Part shown: one piece after another, positions 1 to 12,169 of the stretch
How the letters are laid out: the number at the start of each line of letters is the position of its first letter
Numbering within the stretch: the stretch's first letter is position 1
From: Daphnia pulex
Lineage: Eukaryota > Arthropoda > Branchiopoda > Diplostraca > Daphniidae
DNA: 64,000 nt
NCBI RefSeq assembly: GCF_021134715.1
Contig: NC_060028.1
Span: 8,531,482 to 8,595,481, forward strand
Direction of reading: 5' to 3'
The notes under the pieces: model-generated
The model's input: the letters and a program-made list of their open reading frames with translations, nothing else
Database searches by the model: none
Told to the model about the DNA's origin: nothing
Translations under genes and position numbers: made by a program

Positions 1-3000
1 GGAACTTGAGGTTAATTTTACCACTACCTGTCAATAACAAAAATCTTACGTGTGCTGTTGTTTAAGACCTAAAACGGCAGTGTCGATCGCATTTTGATGA
101 CGTTCTTCAATTTCTTCGACAAGTTTTTTATTCTGCAAACTCACAGACTGGATTTCCTCTAAATGTCTCTCTCTGTTTTCCTCGATTTGTTGAACCCAAG
201 ATCGTCGCTCTTCCAGGCTTTCTTCTCGGGCCTTCTCAGCAATTTTTTCTTTGTTTTCTATCTCACTCTTTAGATTTGAAATTTCTTCCTGTTTAAACAT
301 TTATAAAAATATATAGTAAAATTCAAACCATTTCTTTAAAAATCATTATGAACCTGCAGTCCTTGTTGGTTGTTCTTTTCTCGAGAAATTAGCGAAGCAC
401 AATGCAACTCTTTTTCTTCCAGAGCCAAAGTTTTTTCCTCTTGCATCTCGGCCAATCGCGAACGATAATGCTCCTCTGTCTGACGTAGCACCCTCGCGTG
501 GTTTTCTGCCTCTTCACTTAATCTGATAAAGCATACTTAGCGATGAACAAAAAACTCCTGTAATTAACTTTTAACCTAATATACTTTTTCTGTAAAACAG
601 CTTCCCAATGAGCGTCTCTCTCCTTTTTCGAATCTTCCAGACGATGGCCCATGTCCTCGTCCATTAGTTTGAGTGCCTCAGTTTTTCCACGCGAAAGTTC
701 CTATTAACGCAACAAAAAAGTTTTGAATCTCTGAATTCTTTCTCTTTCTTTTTACAGTTCAGAATTTACCTTGAGAAGCTTTTGTTTTTCCACTTCAAGA
801 ACTGCTTCCGCGTCTTGTAGCTGCTTTGACGTCTGTTCTTTGATTTTATCCATTTCTGTCTCCAACAGAGTCACTGTATTGTTAATAAAATGAACCTTAA
901 CAAATGCGTTTTTCAAGCCAACAATGAAGTAATCAACCTTTGTTATTAAGTTGCTCGCGCTCATTACGGAGCCGAACCATTTCCTCCTCTTGTTTGACAA
1001 GTTCAGCATGAACTTTCTGCTTAGTTTCAGCAGATGCCAAAGCAGCTTCTTGTTCTTGACGTCGTAGAGTTTCAATTTCTGTTCGGGCCATATTTAAGCT
1101 TTCTGTAAGTTGAGCTAATTGATCTCGATGCATTTTCTGTAAAACATTACAACATTGATTACTAAAAAATCTGGAATAACGTAATCGTTCTCATTACCTG
1201 AACGCTGTCGATTTCTTCGTTCTTTTGGGTTTCTTTTTGTTTAAAGGTTTCATTCTCCGCCTGAAGCTCGCTGTTACGTTCGATGTGTGATTTAATATTT
1301 TCTTTACATTTCATAAGAAGTGATTCAAAACGCTGGAGTTTCTCTGAAAATATAACAAAGAACCATTCTAATGAAAAAAATATACACTTTACAAAACAAA
1401 AGAAAATTACCTTTCAATAGTTGAACTTCATTGTCTGTAGCTTCTCCCTTCACATCTTTGTCGGTCTCATCAAACGATTTACTGCTGGCAGTCTCGGAAT
1501 TGTTTAAGTCTACTAATGGTCCCTCGGAGATGGAAGGCGAAGGGGAAGCCAATAATTTGACCTGGGCGGTAAGAAAGTAAGAGATATTGCGAAATTTGGA
1601 CAATTTTGATATTACTTTTGTTTGCAGGACGGCTATTAAATTGTCTTTTTCTTCTAAATCCGACCTCAAAATTTCTTCCAAATGGGCTTTGGCTTGTTGC
1701 TCCAGAACACATTGTTCTTTGAGTTCCGATATCCTTCGCAGACTTCGATCTTGGGTCTCAGTTAGTACGTGCTACATGGAAGGGCAATAAGCAATCAATA
1801 AGAATTGGTGTTTTGGAAACCAAACAATATTCCCACCTTGACTTTTTCTCTGTCGCGCTCTAGTTCTTTATAATGTCGTGCCAAATCAGAGTAACGTCCT
1901 TTATATTTATGATAGCGCACCCTCATTTTCTGGTAGGCATTATAAACGTGCTCTTTGGATATTCGATCAACAGCATGCGTACCACTCTGGCTGGCGGAAT
2001 CGTCAAATTCGCTTACATTAGACTCTAGATCCGACTGGACAGGAAACGTAATTCGATTAGGTTAGTTTATTCGATGCTTTGGTGAGGATATAGTACCTGG
2101 AATTGATACGGGTGATATGTCGGATCTGAAGAACCAGGAAGAAATGAGACATCACTGAAAACAGAGCTAAGTGATGACTGGCGGGATAGCCGACCGGTAT
2201 GGTTAGCAGATTGTGGAGTGCTGGTCGTCATTTCTCGTTTGGGTTCATTTAGATTCACAGGTTGAAATCGTCCTTCTTTGTTTGAGCCTGATGGTGATGA
2301 CGGTCGACTATCAACGTCGGCTATGCTAAATGCGTTGATTCCTGCTTCTCCATCTTCGGCGATGTCAACTAATGTCTGAGAAGATTTAAAATTAGATGAA
2401 TGAGTTTTATGGATTTAATTAAATACATAAAAAACGATATGCATGTAATGTTGATGCAGAGGTAAGGCAAGATTTCAACAATAACAAATTGAACTGATAT
2501 TTCTTATATTTCTAAAGCCACAGTCCTGTAAAGCCAACATGAGTGCACAAAATTACTTAAAAAAATGCAAAATTAATTTGCAAAATGCATCATTCATTGA
2601 ATATCATCTCTAAGTTACCTCATGAGTTCTTTGAATTGCAGCATTTTCCCCCAGGCCACTTTGAATCTGTTGGGCTTCTATGACATCACCATTATGTGCT
2701 TCCCGAGTGAAAGGAGAGTACTGAAGGTTGTGAAGGAAAACAGGGTAAAAGCACAAAGCAGCATAATTAAAAGCTTGTTTTTCCATGCCCCACAACCAGA
2801 CAAAATAGCTTGCACATTAAAGACCTCAATAGTTGATATTAAAAATACCGACTTGATCATCAATAAGCCATGACAGTAAAAACTCTTATGGTAATGAACA
2901 CGGAGAATTCGGTATAGAATCCCTACCTGAGACAAATGTTGCTGCACAGAAGTTGGAAGCCGTAACGGAGATTGCTTTACTTCCTCAGCAATTTTATCCT

Positions 3001-3016
3001 TTAATTTCTTGAACAT
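1..3016 (-). CDS. GOLGA4: Golgin-245/GOLGA4-like trans-Golgi coiled-coil tether, 5' part (truncated by window edge)
   Basis: Large coiled-coil golgins of this family sit on the trans-Golgi through a C-terminal GRIP domain and capture transport vesicles. Coding exons on the minus strand, in reading order: 3016-2927, 2720-2619, 2375-2097, 2034-1837, 1771-1616, 1561-1411, 1343-1198, 1136-938, 873-770, 700-585, 522-354, 288-50, then 23-1 and off the edge. Phases join without a break for about 657 residues. The N-terminus MFKKLKDKIAEE is close to GOLGA4, as are the blocks YHKYKGRYSDLA, LEEKDNLIAVLQTK and LLMKCKENIKSHIE. The rest is Glu/Lys/Gln-rich heptad coiled coil. A Ser-rich stretch lies at about residues 115-155. 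The GRIP domain would lie outside the window. The start chosen is the Met at 3016; an upstream in-frame codon at 3037 is not ATG. The golgin family is certain; golgin-245 rather than golgin-97 is likely from the N-terminal blocks. Confidence 0.87.
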
Positions 3017-3429
3017 GATCGAACAATATCGGAGCAAGATCCACCTGTCAAAACTTATTGTATGACGTCACTCACACCATTAAGCGCTGGTGCTGCTCTC
3101 AAACCGTCAAACGTTATTTCAGCTTTAAGAAAATCTAATTGATTATTTCAATAATAATTTCACGTAAAAACTGCTATATTACTCAAGCGTAGTCGTATTA
3201 TTATGTCTTCAGGGATCAGGAATATTTTTGAATTGTAAAAAAAAACTACAAAATTAGTTTTTCATACTAGGGCAACCGCAACCCAAACTAAATTTAGAGT
3301 TGTCTGCTAGAAAACCTTATTGTTTACGTCTCTGCACATATTCGTTCAAGTTAATTTCATGAATATTCTTGTCTGAATTAAAATATTCGATAATTTATTT
3401 ACCTCTTTCGAACTTGTCGTGTATAAGAA
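3017..3429. promoter_or_regulatory. Divergent intergenic promoter region, golgin / TRAPPC6B
   Basis: Only 413 bases separate the start codons of the golgin gene (minus) and TRAPPC6B (plus), so both promoters and both 5' UTRs must lie here unless further upstream exons exist. No TATA box is obvious at either end. The control region is inferred from layout alone. Confidence 0.5.
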
Positions 3430-4093
3430 ATGGCCGATGATGCGTTGTTTGATTTTCTTCATATGGAAATAGTCAGTCAAGTGACAAAATCTGATCCTGG
3501 CTCCCTTCAAGATGGAGTAAGTTTTGTTCAATTCACATAGCTTTTTCAGAATAAACACTGACTGTTCTTACAGGATGAAGCTATGTCTAAATTGGAACAA
3601 ATTGGCTACTCCACTGGCTATAGATTCATTGAAAGGTACAGAAAAAATCCTTTTGTATGTGACAGTTGTGACACTTAGTAATATTTATCATTTCTAAGAC
3701 TAACCAAGGATTTATCAAGATTTAAAGATGAGCTAGAAGTCATGAAAGCTATCTGTAAAGATTTTTGGAGTGCAGTTTTCAAGAAGCAAGTTGACAACCT
3801 CAGGACTAATCATCAAGGTGTATATGTCCTCCAAGATAACAAGTTTAGGTTCCTTGCCTCAATATCCAACAGCAGGCAATATCTAGAATTAGCCCCAAAG
3901 GTATTTTATAACTTTCAACCATATTCATTTCTTTTTGTCTGATTATTATTCCTTTATGTGATTTCAGTATCTAGTTTTTACATGTGGTTTGTTGAGAGGA
4001 GCTTTAGCCTCCCTAGGACTCACCTGCATTGTTACTGCTGAAGTGACAACCATGCCAGCTTGTAAATTCCAGGTCCACCTCCAAAGAGCTTAA
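3430..4093 (+). CDS. TRAPPC6B: TRAPP complex subunit 6 (TRAPPC6B-like)
   Basis: This is a small core subunit of the TRAPP tethering complex, which acts as a Rab1/Ypt1 exchange factor in ER-to-Golgi and intra-Golgi traffic. Coding exons are 3430-3516, 3574-3635, 3699-3900 and 3968-4093, giving 158 residues, the normal family length. It begins MADDALFDFLHMEIVSQV. It carries the family hallmarks CKDFWSAVFKKQVDNLRTNH, GVYVLQDNKFRFL, the GLLRGALASLG helix and the terminal TAEVTTMPACKFQV strand. All introns are short GT-AG. It is head-to-head with the golgin gene, another Golgi trafficking factor, and tail-to-tail with NDUFAF6. TRAPPC6A is the vertebrate paralogue; a single arthropod gene corresponds to both. 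Confidence 0.96.
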
Positions 4094-4118
4094 TCAATCA
4101 TATTAGTTCACATCATAC

Positions 4119-4124
4119 TTTATT
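4119..4124 (-). other. Polyadenylation signal of NDUFAF6
   Basis: TTTATT on the plus strand reads AATAAA on the minus strand, 79 bases past the NDUFAF6 stop. It lies between the TRAPPC6B stop and the TRAPPC6B polyadenylation signal, which implies antisense overlap of the two 3' UTRs. Confidence 0.5.
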
Positions 4125-4183
4125 TTTGTTTGTTTGTTTTATATATGCATAACAAGGTGGCTGATGTCTTGGATGAAACATTA

Positions 4184-4189
4184 AATAAA
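4184..4189 (+). other. Polyadenylation signal of TRAPPC6B
   Basis: AATAAA lies 91 bases after the TRAPPC6B stop. Cleavage some 10-30 bases downstream would fall next to the NDUFAF6 stop codon at 4203-4205, so the two mRNAs probably touch or overlap. Confidence 0.6.
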
Positions 4190-4202
4190 TGCAATTGAAA
4201 TA

Positions 4203-5281
4203 CTAAATTTTACCCCTAAACTTATTCCACCATAGTTTCCAAGGGAGCAGATTGTTCCGCTGCGATAATTTCGGATCAAAGACATTAAAATCCGCTGCCC
4301 TCAGTTGATCTAAATACGAATCCACACTGATTAAAGGCATTAGCGCAATCTTCGCTTCAGACGGTACTTTTGGGATAATAGTTCTTGCCTAATAAGAAAA
4401 GACGTTTTTAAATGAAACGAATTTAAACAAATAAAGAATGACTTTACCTTTTGAATATGGGCATTAGCTGTACTAGCTACATCAAAGATCAAGTCTTTCA
4501 CTTTCTTGTCATCAGAACCTCTTAGAAAATCATTTTGAGAAACTTTGTGTTGAACAAGAAGATCAAGAGGCACATACACTTGTTGCCTTTTTGAATTATA
4601 TGGGATTGCTCTCAATAGTGTAACGAGTCCTTGAGCTCTCCCAATGTGACTAGCAGCATGATCACTATCAACTTTTCTAATATTGAGAGACTCCAATGTA
4701 AGGTACAGGACAGACGAAACAGAATGTTCTGCATAATCCTCTACTTTTGAAAGAGATTGAAAAGCTTTGGAAGACAAGTGATTTTCTCTACTGGAGATCA
4801 ACCTTTGCAGCCACCTTTTGGAGAGATTATGACGTTGGACAGCTTCGTAAAGCTGCAAAGCAACTAGCTGTGCTGGTGGTGTGTTTTGATACACAGCTTC
4901 TAATGTTTCTGACCAGAATTTCATTCTCATTTGGCCAATTGTACCTTGTGAGACTTGATCCTGAACTTGAGCTAACGAAACATTGAAAGCTCTCACAGCG
5001 ATCGTAGATTGGCGTGAAGCTGGTGGCAAAAGAAGAGCTGCTAGAAAATTTTCATAATCGTGTTTCCTGTAAAAATAAAACACCGGCGTGTGATAAAAGT
5101 AGTTTATTAATTTTATTTACTCGACGAACGAGTTTTCAAATGTTTACCTTACTAATTCCTGACAATACAGAAAACTATTTTTTGAAGTCTGAACTTTCGA
5201 CGAAAGTTTTCTTGCAACGAAGAATATGCTTCGTATTTTGTAAACATTGCGCTCGATTGAAAGGCCACTGAGAACCGCCAT
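4203..5281 (-). CDS. NDUFAF6: NADH dehydrogenase complex I assembly factor 6 (squalene/phytoene synthase fold)
   Basis: NDUFAF6 (sicily in Drosophila) is a mitochondrial protein with a squalene/phytoene-synthase fold needed for early assembly of respiratory complex I. Coding exons are 5281-5148, 5066-4448 and 4388-4203, giving 312 residues. The first exon encodes a basic, hydroxylated N-terminus (start MAVLSGLSIERNVYKIRS) that fits a mitochondrial presequence and leads into YCQELVRKHDYENF. Family blocks follow: LPPASR, IAVRAFNVSLAQVQD, MRMKFWSETLEAVY, RHNLSKRWLQRLI, SVLYLTLESL and HAASHIGRAQGLVTLLRAIP. The C-terminus NNLLPWKLWWNKF resembles the human tail. The Asp-rich motifs of true prenyl synthases are not preserved, as usual in this family. 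The ATG at 5281 is the only one keeping the frame into exon 2. Confidence 0.94.
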
Positions 5282-5906
5282 TGGTTTATGTCATAATCGC
5301 TCCCTCTATGCAATAAAATTTCTCCAGTGCTGTCACAGTTTCAATTCATTATATGAAGAACGATTTTTCAAATGATAAGACCATGTGTACACACCCTGAT
5401 CCACAAATACTCAAGAGGCCATTCAATATTTAAGAAATATTTATTTATTTGAACAGTTGTTGATTTGCTATCTCTCATTTGCTCTTCCCTGACCCTGCCG
5501 TTATATATTTAGGTCACGAAATTGCACGCGACGATTTTCGACCTGAAAAAATTAAATTACGAGTTAGATTAATTCTCATGGAATAAAAATATTTAAAAAA
5601 TTTACGTTTGGCTTGAATGATATTTAAGTAAAGGGATTTAAAAGGATTAAATGTAATTAGCGATATTAATGCAAATTTCAAAAAGAGATCTGGCAACCGT
5701 ATTTCTTCCTATACTAGATGTCGGTTTATTGCAGTAAAAAAGGAATTTTGGTCGAGTCGATTCGTTAGCTCATATTCGATGCATTTATATATCTTTGAGC
5801 AGTTGAAGTAAAGGGAAACTTTTTTTGAAATTCGTGTTGACGTCGCTTGCGAGTTTTAAATATATTTGAACCCGCGGACGGTCGGGCCCTGCCGACGAGA
5901 AGAGAA
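5282..5906. promoter_or_regulatory. Divergent intergenic region, NDUFAF6 / ZCCHC14-like
   Basis: The start codons of NDUFAF6 (minus) and the ZCCHC14-like gene (plus) are 625 bases apart. The stretch is AT-rich and holds no supported ORF. It should contain both promoters and the 5' UTRs; a TATATAT run lies at about 5788. Confidence 0.45.
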
Positions 5907-8371
5907 ATGGTGCGCAAGGAGGAGATAGTCGTTTGGTTCTCGCGTCAGCCCAGCCACCAACGGTTGGATGTCCTCTGCACTTTGGCCTCTATCTGTCTAC
6001 CGCTCGAGCTACGGTTTCTCAACACATGCGTTGATTTCCTGGCCAGGAATAAAACACCATCAGCCAGAGATGCAGAAATCCTTGCAGCATTGGAAAAAAA
6101 CTGCCTGCAGTTGAATGAAGTTGACTTGCATGATGAGGGATCCCGCAGGAAGCTCATCTTGGCTCTCACTCTGCTCCATGCTGGTAACAGGATTGTAGCC
6201 CACACCATTTACAGGATTCTGTGCAGCACCTGCTCTGACTTGAAAATGTTTGGTCCAGACATCACCTTCGAGTCCAGTTTGGAGTTAAATCTGATTTTTA
6301 CTATGGCACTACATCACCCTAGTTTCACTTTTGAAGAGAAGGTTAAACTGGGAGATATCTACCTATGCATGCAATCTCGCTTACCTGGGCTCAGGCCAAC
6401 CTCTGACAGTGTCTCTCCTGTCCCTACATCAACTCCTAGCCCGCAGCCTCAAAGCAGCCCCCCAGATATCTCAGAACGATCTCTCAACAATGGATCCAAC
6501 AGCAGCAGCAGTAGCAGCAGCAGCAGCCACAACAGTACCAATAGCAATAGTAGAATCAAGACTGGTCAGAATGATCGGTCAACGATTCGTCGCAATCGAA
6601 ACAGCCCCAAGTCAAACGGATCTGCCAATGTGGATTCTGTCACCACCCAGTTGAAGGAGCAATTGGGTAAAGACCGTCTGCCCAAACATTGGAGACAATT
6701 TGAGCACCTGAATTCTACCGAGCTTATAAACTGCAGCGACCAGGAATTTCTCAGTTGTGGACTTAGCCCGAATTTCATCAGTCACTTGCGTAAGGTGCTG
6801 AATCAGTGCCACCACAAGTCGAACGGCGGTCTAGCAATACCCAACGAAGAGACCAAAGTGGTTCAGCAAGTCAACAACAGCAAATCTACAGCGTCGACAG
6901 CAGCAACGCGGCCGAGTTTGGTCAAAACCTGCATGGGCCCACCCAACGTCCAGCCAGCCTTCAACAACAGTCAGCGAATTGCGACAACACCGATCGAGAA
7001 CCAACCATCACAACATCAGCAACATTATCAGCAGCAGCAGCAACAACAACAACATCAGCATTATCAACAGCAGCAACATCATCACCAACAACAACAGAAT
7101 CACCAACAGCAGCTGCAGCAAGATTCATTAACTAATCGAGCAGGATCATCATCGAGCAGTGGTAGCAGTAGTTTGGAAACGTGCAGCCCTCCGAGCAGCC
7201 CGACAGATTCGAGTAGCACTGCCCCTAGAGATAATCATCGAAAACACTATCCAGTTCCCCAGACTGTGATGGTGCTCAATCCAGGTATTCTGAACATCTC
7301 GATTCAAGTCATATCTCACAATCATGTTAGTTTATTGTAAAACAGGAACCAGACCACAGACTCGTCTGCCCAATTCGGGGACGGTGGCCAATGCTTCGCT
7401 GCGCGGTGCCAATAACATTGGTTTCCCAAGACCGATGGGCGCGACCAACACTAATGCTGGTGGTCCGATGCGACAGCAGCAGCAGCAACAGCAGCAAATC
7501 TCAACGACGGCTAGCAGAGGAGCTTCGCAGCCGAGAGAAATGTCTTTCCCCGTCAGTCTTTCTTATGCTGTGCAACCCGCTCAACAGCAACAGAAGCAGG
7601 TCGTCCAACCTTCTTCAACCCAAGTGCAGGGCACGTCTTTCATTGTCGATAGCAGCACGCCCCCGCCTCACTTGGAAGCCCAGGCAGCTGGGGTAGCCCA
7701 ACAACAAACACAGCAGCCGGCACAGTCTCCTGCTCCAACTCTGTCAGTCTACTCGTACCAATATCTACATTTGCCTAATGGTAAATTACTTGAAAATAGT
7801 TGAAATAACGAAGCGAAGAAGAGCTGTGGCTCATTTCTGTCAAAATACTTCATTTTTATATCAACTACTAGGAGACGGAACTCAACCTTTTCCGCAGCAT
7901 CCGTTCACTTTTATTACTTCGGGACCGCCGCCAAACTCTGCCGGACTTCCCGGCAATACGCGGGCACCAGGTCCACACGACATGATCTATTCGCCCCAAT
8001 CCTATGTGGGTCAAATCGTCGCTCAACCTCTTGGTTCTCATCACGGTATGCAAAATAAAGTTTCGTCCTCTGTCAAGTCTTTTGTTGATGTAAAAATGTC
8101 GTTTTGGACTCTTATAGGATCGAGTGCTGCAAATGGTCGCCCGTCTCTGATGGAAATACCGTACTTACCACCGTTATTCATGGCTCGCTCTGACCAAGGT
8201 GGGGCCACGGATTATAGCCGACCACCACCCCCTGGTTCTCAATCCTCTGCTGGCGGTCCTAGCCCAATTCCGGGCAATAACTCTTGTTTTAACTGCGGTG
8301 CGTCTGGCCATCGTGGAACTCAGTGCCAACAAATTACTTTTGATGAAATAATTAATCCCTCGCCCGTTTGA
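5907..8371 (+). CDS. ZCCHC14: ZCCHC14-like SAM and CCHC zinc-knuckle RNA-binding protein
   Basis: Vertebrate ZCCHC14 binds stem-loop RNA through a SAM domain and recruits TENT4 poly(A) polymerases; a similar role is inferred here. Coding exons are 5907-7284, 7346-7780, 7872-8045 and 8118-8371, giving 746 residues, all junctions in phase 1. The N-terminal domain (residues 1-150) starts MVRKEEIVVWFSRQPSHQR and has LPLELRFLNTCVDFLARN, typical of the ZCCHC2/ZCCHC14 family. A SAM-like segment lies at about 249-300 (LPKHWRQFEHLNSTELINCS). Ser/Asn tracts and a Gln/His tract (about 372-405) are low complexity. One CCHC knuckle is at C719, C722, H727 and C732 (CFNCGASGHRGTQC), near the C-terminus. The frame is open upstream to 5847, but that codon is TTG; the ATG at 5907 matches the family N-terminus. 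ZCCHC2 is the alternative name. Confidence 0.88.
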
Positions 8372-9510
8372 GGGCAAGTTTCACATTATCAAACACACAT
8401 ACACAACACATACACAACACATAATCTGGTCATGACAAGTGGGCCAAAATGGTGGTGAACTTCTAAAAGTCGACAGATAGATCCCACCCTTTCAAATGAT
8501 CCTTTCTGTTTCTTTTCCTTTTTTTTTTACAATTATTATTGATGGATTTATTTAAATTTTTTTTTTCCTTCTGAATATTTGCTGTTCCAGAGAATCTTCA
8601 AAGAGAAGGCAACTTGGATGCAGCTTGAGCTTAGGCATTTTTGGATGAAGATTGCTTCGCCCCTAGTTCAAGGATCGTTGCCAAATCGATTCGCTTTTAT
8701 GAACTTTATTTTCATTTTTTTTTTCTTTTCATTCACAAAGTCATTACTGATGCATTGAAACGTCATCATTCAAAACAAACAAAAAGCTTCTCACGCTGCT
8801 CTAGTTTCGTTTCTCTCCCGTGTAATTCCACAACCCACACATGCAGCGAATGTTTGTTTTTTTCTGCTGCATTTAAACAACAATTTGTAAATAACATTAT
8901 TTAAAAGGAAACAAAAAAATTATATTTAAAAGGATGATTAATAGGGAAAAAGCCCAATTCTCAATCCGACTTCCCCACACACGAAAGCCAGCGTTGTATC
9001 GTTTTCAGCTCCTACTACCATCCTCTTACTACCCTATCCCCCTTGCGTGTCATCAAAAAGCAAAAAAAAATTTTATATCTTTTTTTTTCAGAAATGTTCA
9101 AGAGTGTTTTTTAGGTCTGTCAAATTTAAATAAAAATAAATACACGGAAGTTTAGTCTTAAAAAATTGTATTGGGTTTTGTTTTCTTATTTTAGGCTTGT
9201 AACATTACTTAGTCTGTAACGTTACATAATCGGCAAGAATTTGTATATAATAGTAGCTATTAACTTTTTGTCAAAACCTTAAAAATCTTCCGAAACTTTA
9301 AATCGTTGAATATCGCACCTTATAAAATAGAAATACGTTTGCGTCCAGGTGATCCACTGGTGAATGGATGGGAGAGTTGTATGTTGTACCGGGTGAAAGT
9401 GGACGGCAAAAATTTCCGTTTCTGCACGAACCGATGCAAAAACGCCTACTAGTAGAAGACTACTGATAAAAATATTCCAAAATCAAATCTGTTTTTTTCT
9501 CGTTAAGGTG
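8372..9510. other. 3' UTR of ZCCHC14-like gene and convergent intergenic DNA
   Basis: The 1.1 kb between the ZCCHC14-like stop and the tyrosine aminotransferase stop holds no supported ORF. It has T-rich tracts and overlapping AATAAA hexamers at 9129-9134 and 9135-9140, which would give a plus-strand 3' UTR of about 0.78 kb. No AATAAA was recognised for the minus-strand aminotransferase gene. Confidence 0.6.
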
Positions 9511-12169
9511 TCAAGGCTCTATGATTGTGACAATTCCATTGTGCAGCTCGTGGTGAATGTGGTTGTTGGACATTGCTTCTTCTTTTCCCAGGTTGATGGG
9601 CGCCACAAAATGGGACGTGCAAAATTGGCCAATACGGTGGCAAGCTTCACGCAGTTGTAGCTCGGGTACCGTTAAGACGATGCGGAAATAGTTGGGGTAA
9701 TCGAAGCACTGAATAACATAAAATTATCAAATCAAGTTGTAGAAAAAGAATTAAAAGTAATTACTCGTCCGGGAAGACAGAAGACAGATTGTTCCGTAAC
9801 CATCCGTTCCACGAATTGCAAGTCGTTTTCAAACTCGGGGAAATTGGTCATGTCTACACCAACCTAAAAAATAAAAACCCGATGATAAATAAAAGTCCTT
9901 ATTTAGACTCGTTTTGATGGTGTTTACCATCATGTACATTGCCCCGGAAGGCATGATTGGTTTCATTCCAGGCAAGCCAGACAGTAGTTGATGTGCCAGT
10001 TGGGCGTTATCCTGTTATAGGTCATACGAGAGCATTAGATAACCCAGAATAAAATATTTGGATAAGCAAAGATCATTCTTACGTAAACTTGTGCGATGGT
10101 TGACTGGAAAAACTCGGGTGGTGTTTGCGTCAGAATTCGACTAAGGGCACCTTGCAGGACGGTGCTACTGCCGATAATTCTCTGACTAAGGCTCTGCAAC
10201 CCTTTCCTAACCTGATGACGGCGCAATTTAATTTCATAATTCATTCAAACAGAAATTAAGAAATACCTCTTGTGATAGTGCTTCGTTCCTGTCGTGCACA
10301 ACAATCCAGCCCATTCTCCAGCCAGGTATAAGATACCTATTCAATACACACAGTAATTGTTAAAAATGTTCAACTTTCAACAAATGGCTGACTAGAAATA
10401 GATTGAAATGAAACCTTTTAGTCAATCCTCCGCAAGTGAGAATGGGAACTTCATTCGTTAACGAAGCAACCGGATGAAACTCGTGTCCCGGAAATACCTA
10501 AAAAGAAATAAAATAAAATTTAAAGAACGTTACAAAATTTAAACTAATTCAATTACAAAGTAGTCGTAGATTTCATCTGCAATAATGGGAACAAAATTGC
10601 GAGCTGCAATTTGAAGAATGGCACTCAAATGTTCACGGCTGTACACGGATCCGCATGGATTAGATGGATTGTTGAGCACGATAGCCGCCGTTTGGTCATC
10701 AATTTGTGCTTCCAGTTGCTCCAGGTCGACTTCCCAACCATTTTCCGGCTGTAAAACAAGGAAAGTTAATAATACATTCATGCCTACAGATGATAATGAC
10801 CCTGACCTTCAAATCGTAAAATTTGGTTCGGATGCCCAATCCTTCCGCCAACGTTCTATACAGTGGAAATCCGGGACGAGGCACAAGAATATTTTGTCCC
10901 GGGTTGGCCAATACAGAAATGCACAGATCAAGGGCACAAGAGCAGCCAGAGCATAAAATTATGTCCTAATAGGCAAAAATAGTTTCCATCAAAACGGAGA
11001 GCGATACATTTTAAAAATAAAACATTCAAATGTTTTACCTTAGCCTCAACAGCGGCTCCAGGTACGGAGACATAAGACGCCACAACTTTGCGAGATTCTT
11101 CATAGCCTGTGGACCATAGATAGAAAGAGAAGGTTGTTATCTAAATGAGATCATGGGGAAAAACAAATGGAAAGACGAGAAAGTTCTGTCAGATGATTGG
11201 CTGAACCCTCGTCAGTCCCTTCAAAATGTAACAAGCATCATTTGTTGTTTTGACCTGATGACCCCAATCGATTGCCTGACCCCATACCTTCGACTGTTGC
11301 CAATCAAGTCGAAAAGAGAGCAGTTTTCAGAAAATGAATGACTGAATTCAACCTAGCCTAACCTTAACGAAATTAGGAGGCCAATCGAAGCCTCCAAGGC
11401 ATTGTAACAACTCACCAGTGCTGGGAGCATAGCCGTTGTATTTCATGGAGCGAACACTCTCGACGACGGCCTCGACAATTTCCTCCGACGGGCACAGATT
11501 TCCAAATATCGTCGGATCACCTACCAACGCAAAAATTGAAATATGCAGAAAATTGTAAACAACGACGAAACCGGTCTAAAATAGGACAAGAGATCATAGA
11601 GTTGAAAATATTTTGCGCAGTTCACAAGTAACACCTGGAGCGAAATTGCATAATTACTCTCACTACAACACCAGTAAACCTAAATTTGAAGATTCCTTAC
11701 CAGAGGGCAAGCTGACTTGGGCAAGGGCAAATAAAATATACGAAAAAGAAGCAAAATAAACGTATTTTTAACGTAAGTACATAGTCATCAGTGAAAGAAA
11801 AGGGGGAGGATCTCACCTTGATCTTCGTTACAAAAATTTTTTGAAAGAAAATTTGCATGGATTTTGGCGTAATGCCACAGCTGTTTGATAAAAAGTGCCG
11901 CCAAGCCGGCGGCATCTTTCTTTTAATTCTTAAAAAAAATACAGTTTTACATCCCCAGAAGGCGAATGTTTCAAAAACAACTGCGCAATAGTCAGAAAAA
12001 TGTGCCAAAAAGAAATTAAAGTCTAATTTTGCTTACCAATAGACAAGGCAATCATAGGTTTCTCGGGATTGGGCGTCAATTTCATCGATTCCACCACAGT
12101 CCGGATTGGGTTGAAGGTGTTTCTGGCAAGGTCAGACGCTGTCACAGACCAACTTCGTCGCGATTTCAT
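9511..12169 (-). CDS. TAT: Tyrosine aminotransferase
   Basis: This PLP enzyme (EC 2.6.1.5) transfers the amino group of tyrosine to 2-oxoglutarate, the first step of tyrosine breakdown. Coding exons are 12169-12037, 11520-11416, 11106-11039, 10965-10807, 10748-10557, 10497-10415, 10336-10267, 10211-10083, 10011-9928, 9863-9765 and 9708-9511, giving 439 residues. Family blocks: [17 protein letters not shown] at the N-terminus, [61 protein letters not shown], then [16 protein letters not shown] with the PLP lysine at K246. The substrate-carboxylate arginine is in [10 protein letters not shown] (R383). It is shorter than human TAT at both ends. The upstream in-frame codon at 12223 is GTG, so the ATG at 12169 is used. 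An acceptor-like TTTCTTTCAG just upstream suggests a 5' UTR exon. Confidence 0.96.

Noticed and set aside
5847..5906. N-terminal extension of the ZCCHC14-like protein by 20 residues
   Set aside because: The frame is open but the first codon is TTG, and the family N-terminus fits the ATG at 5907.
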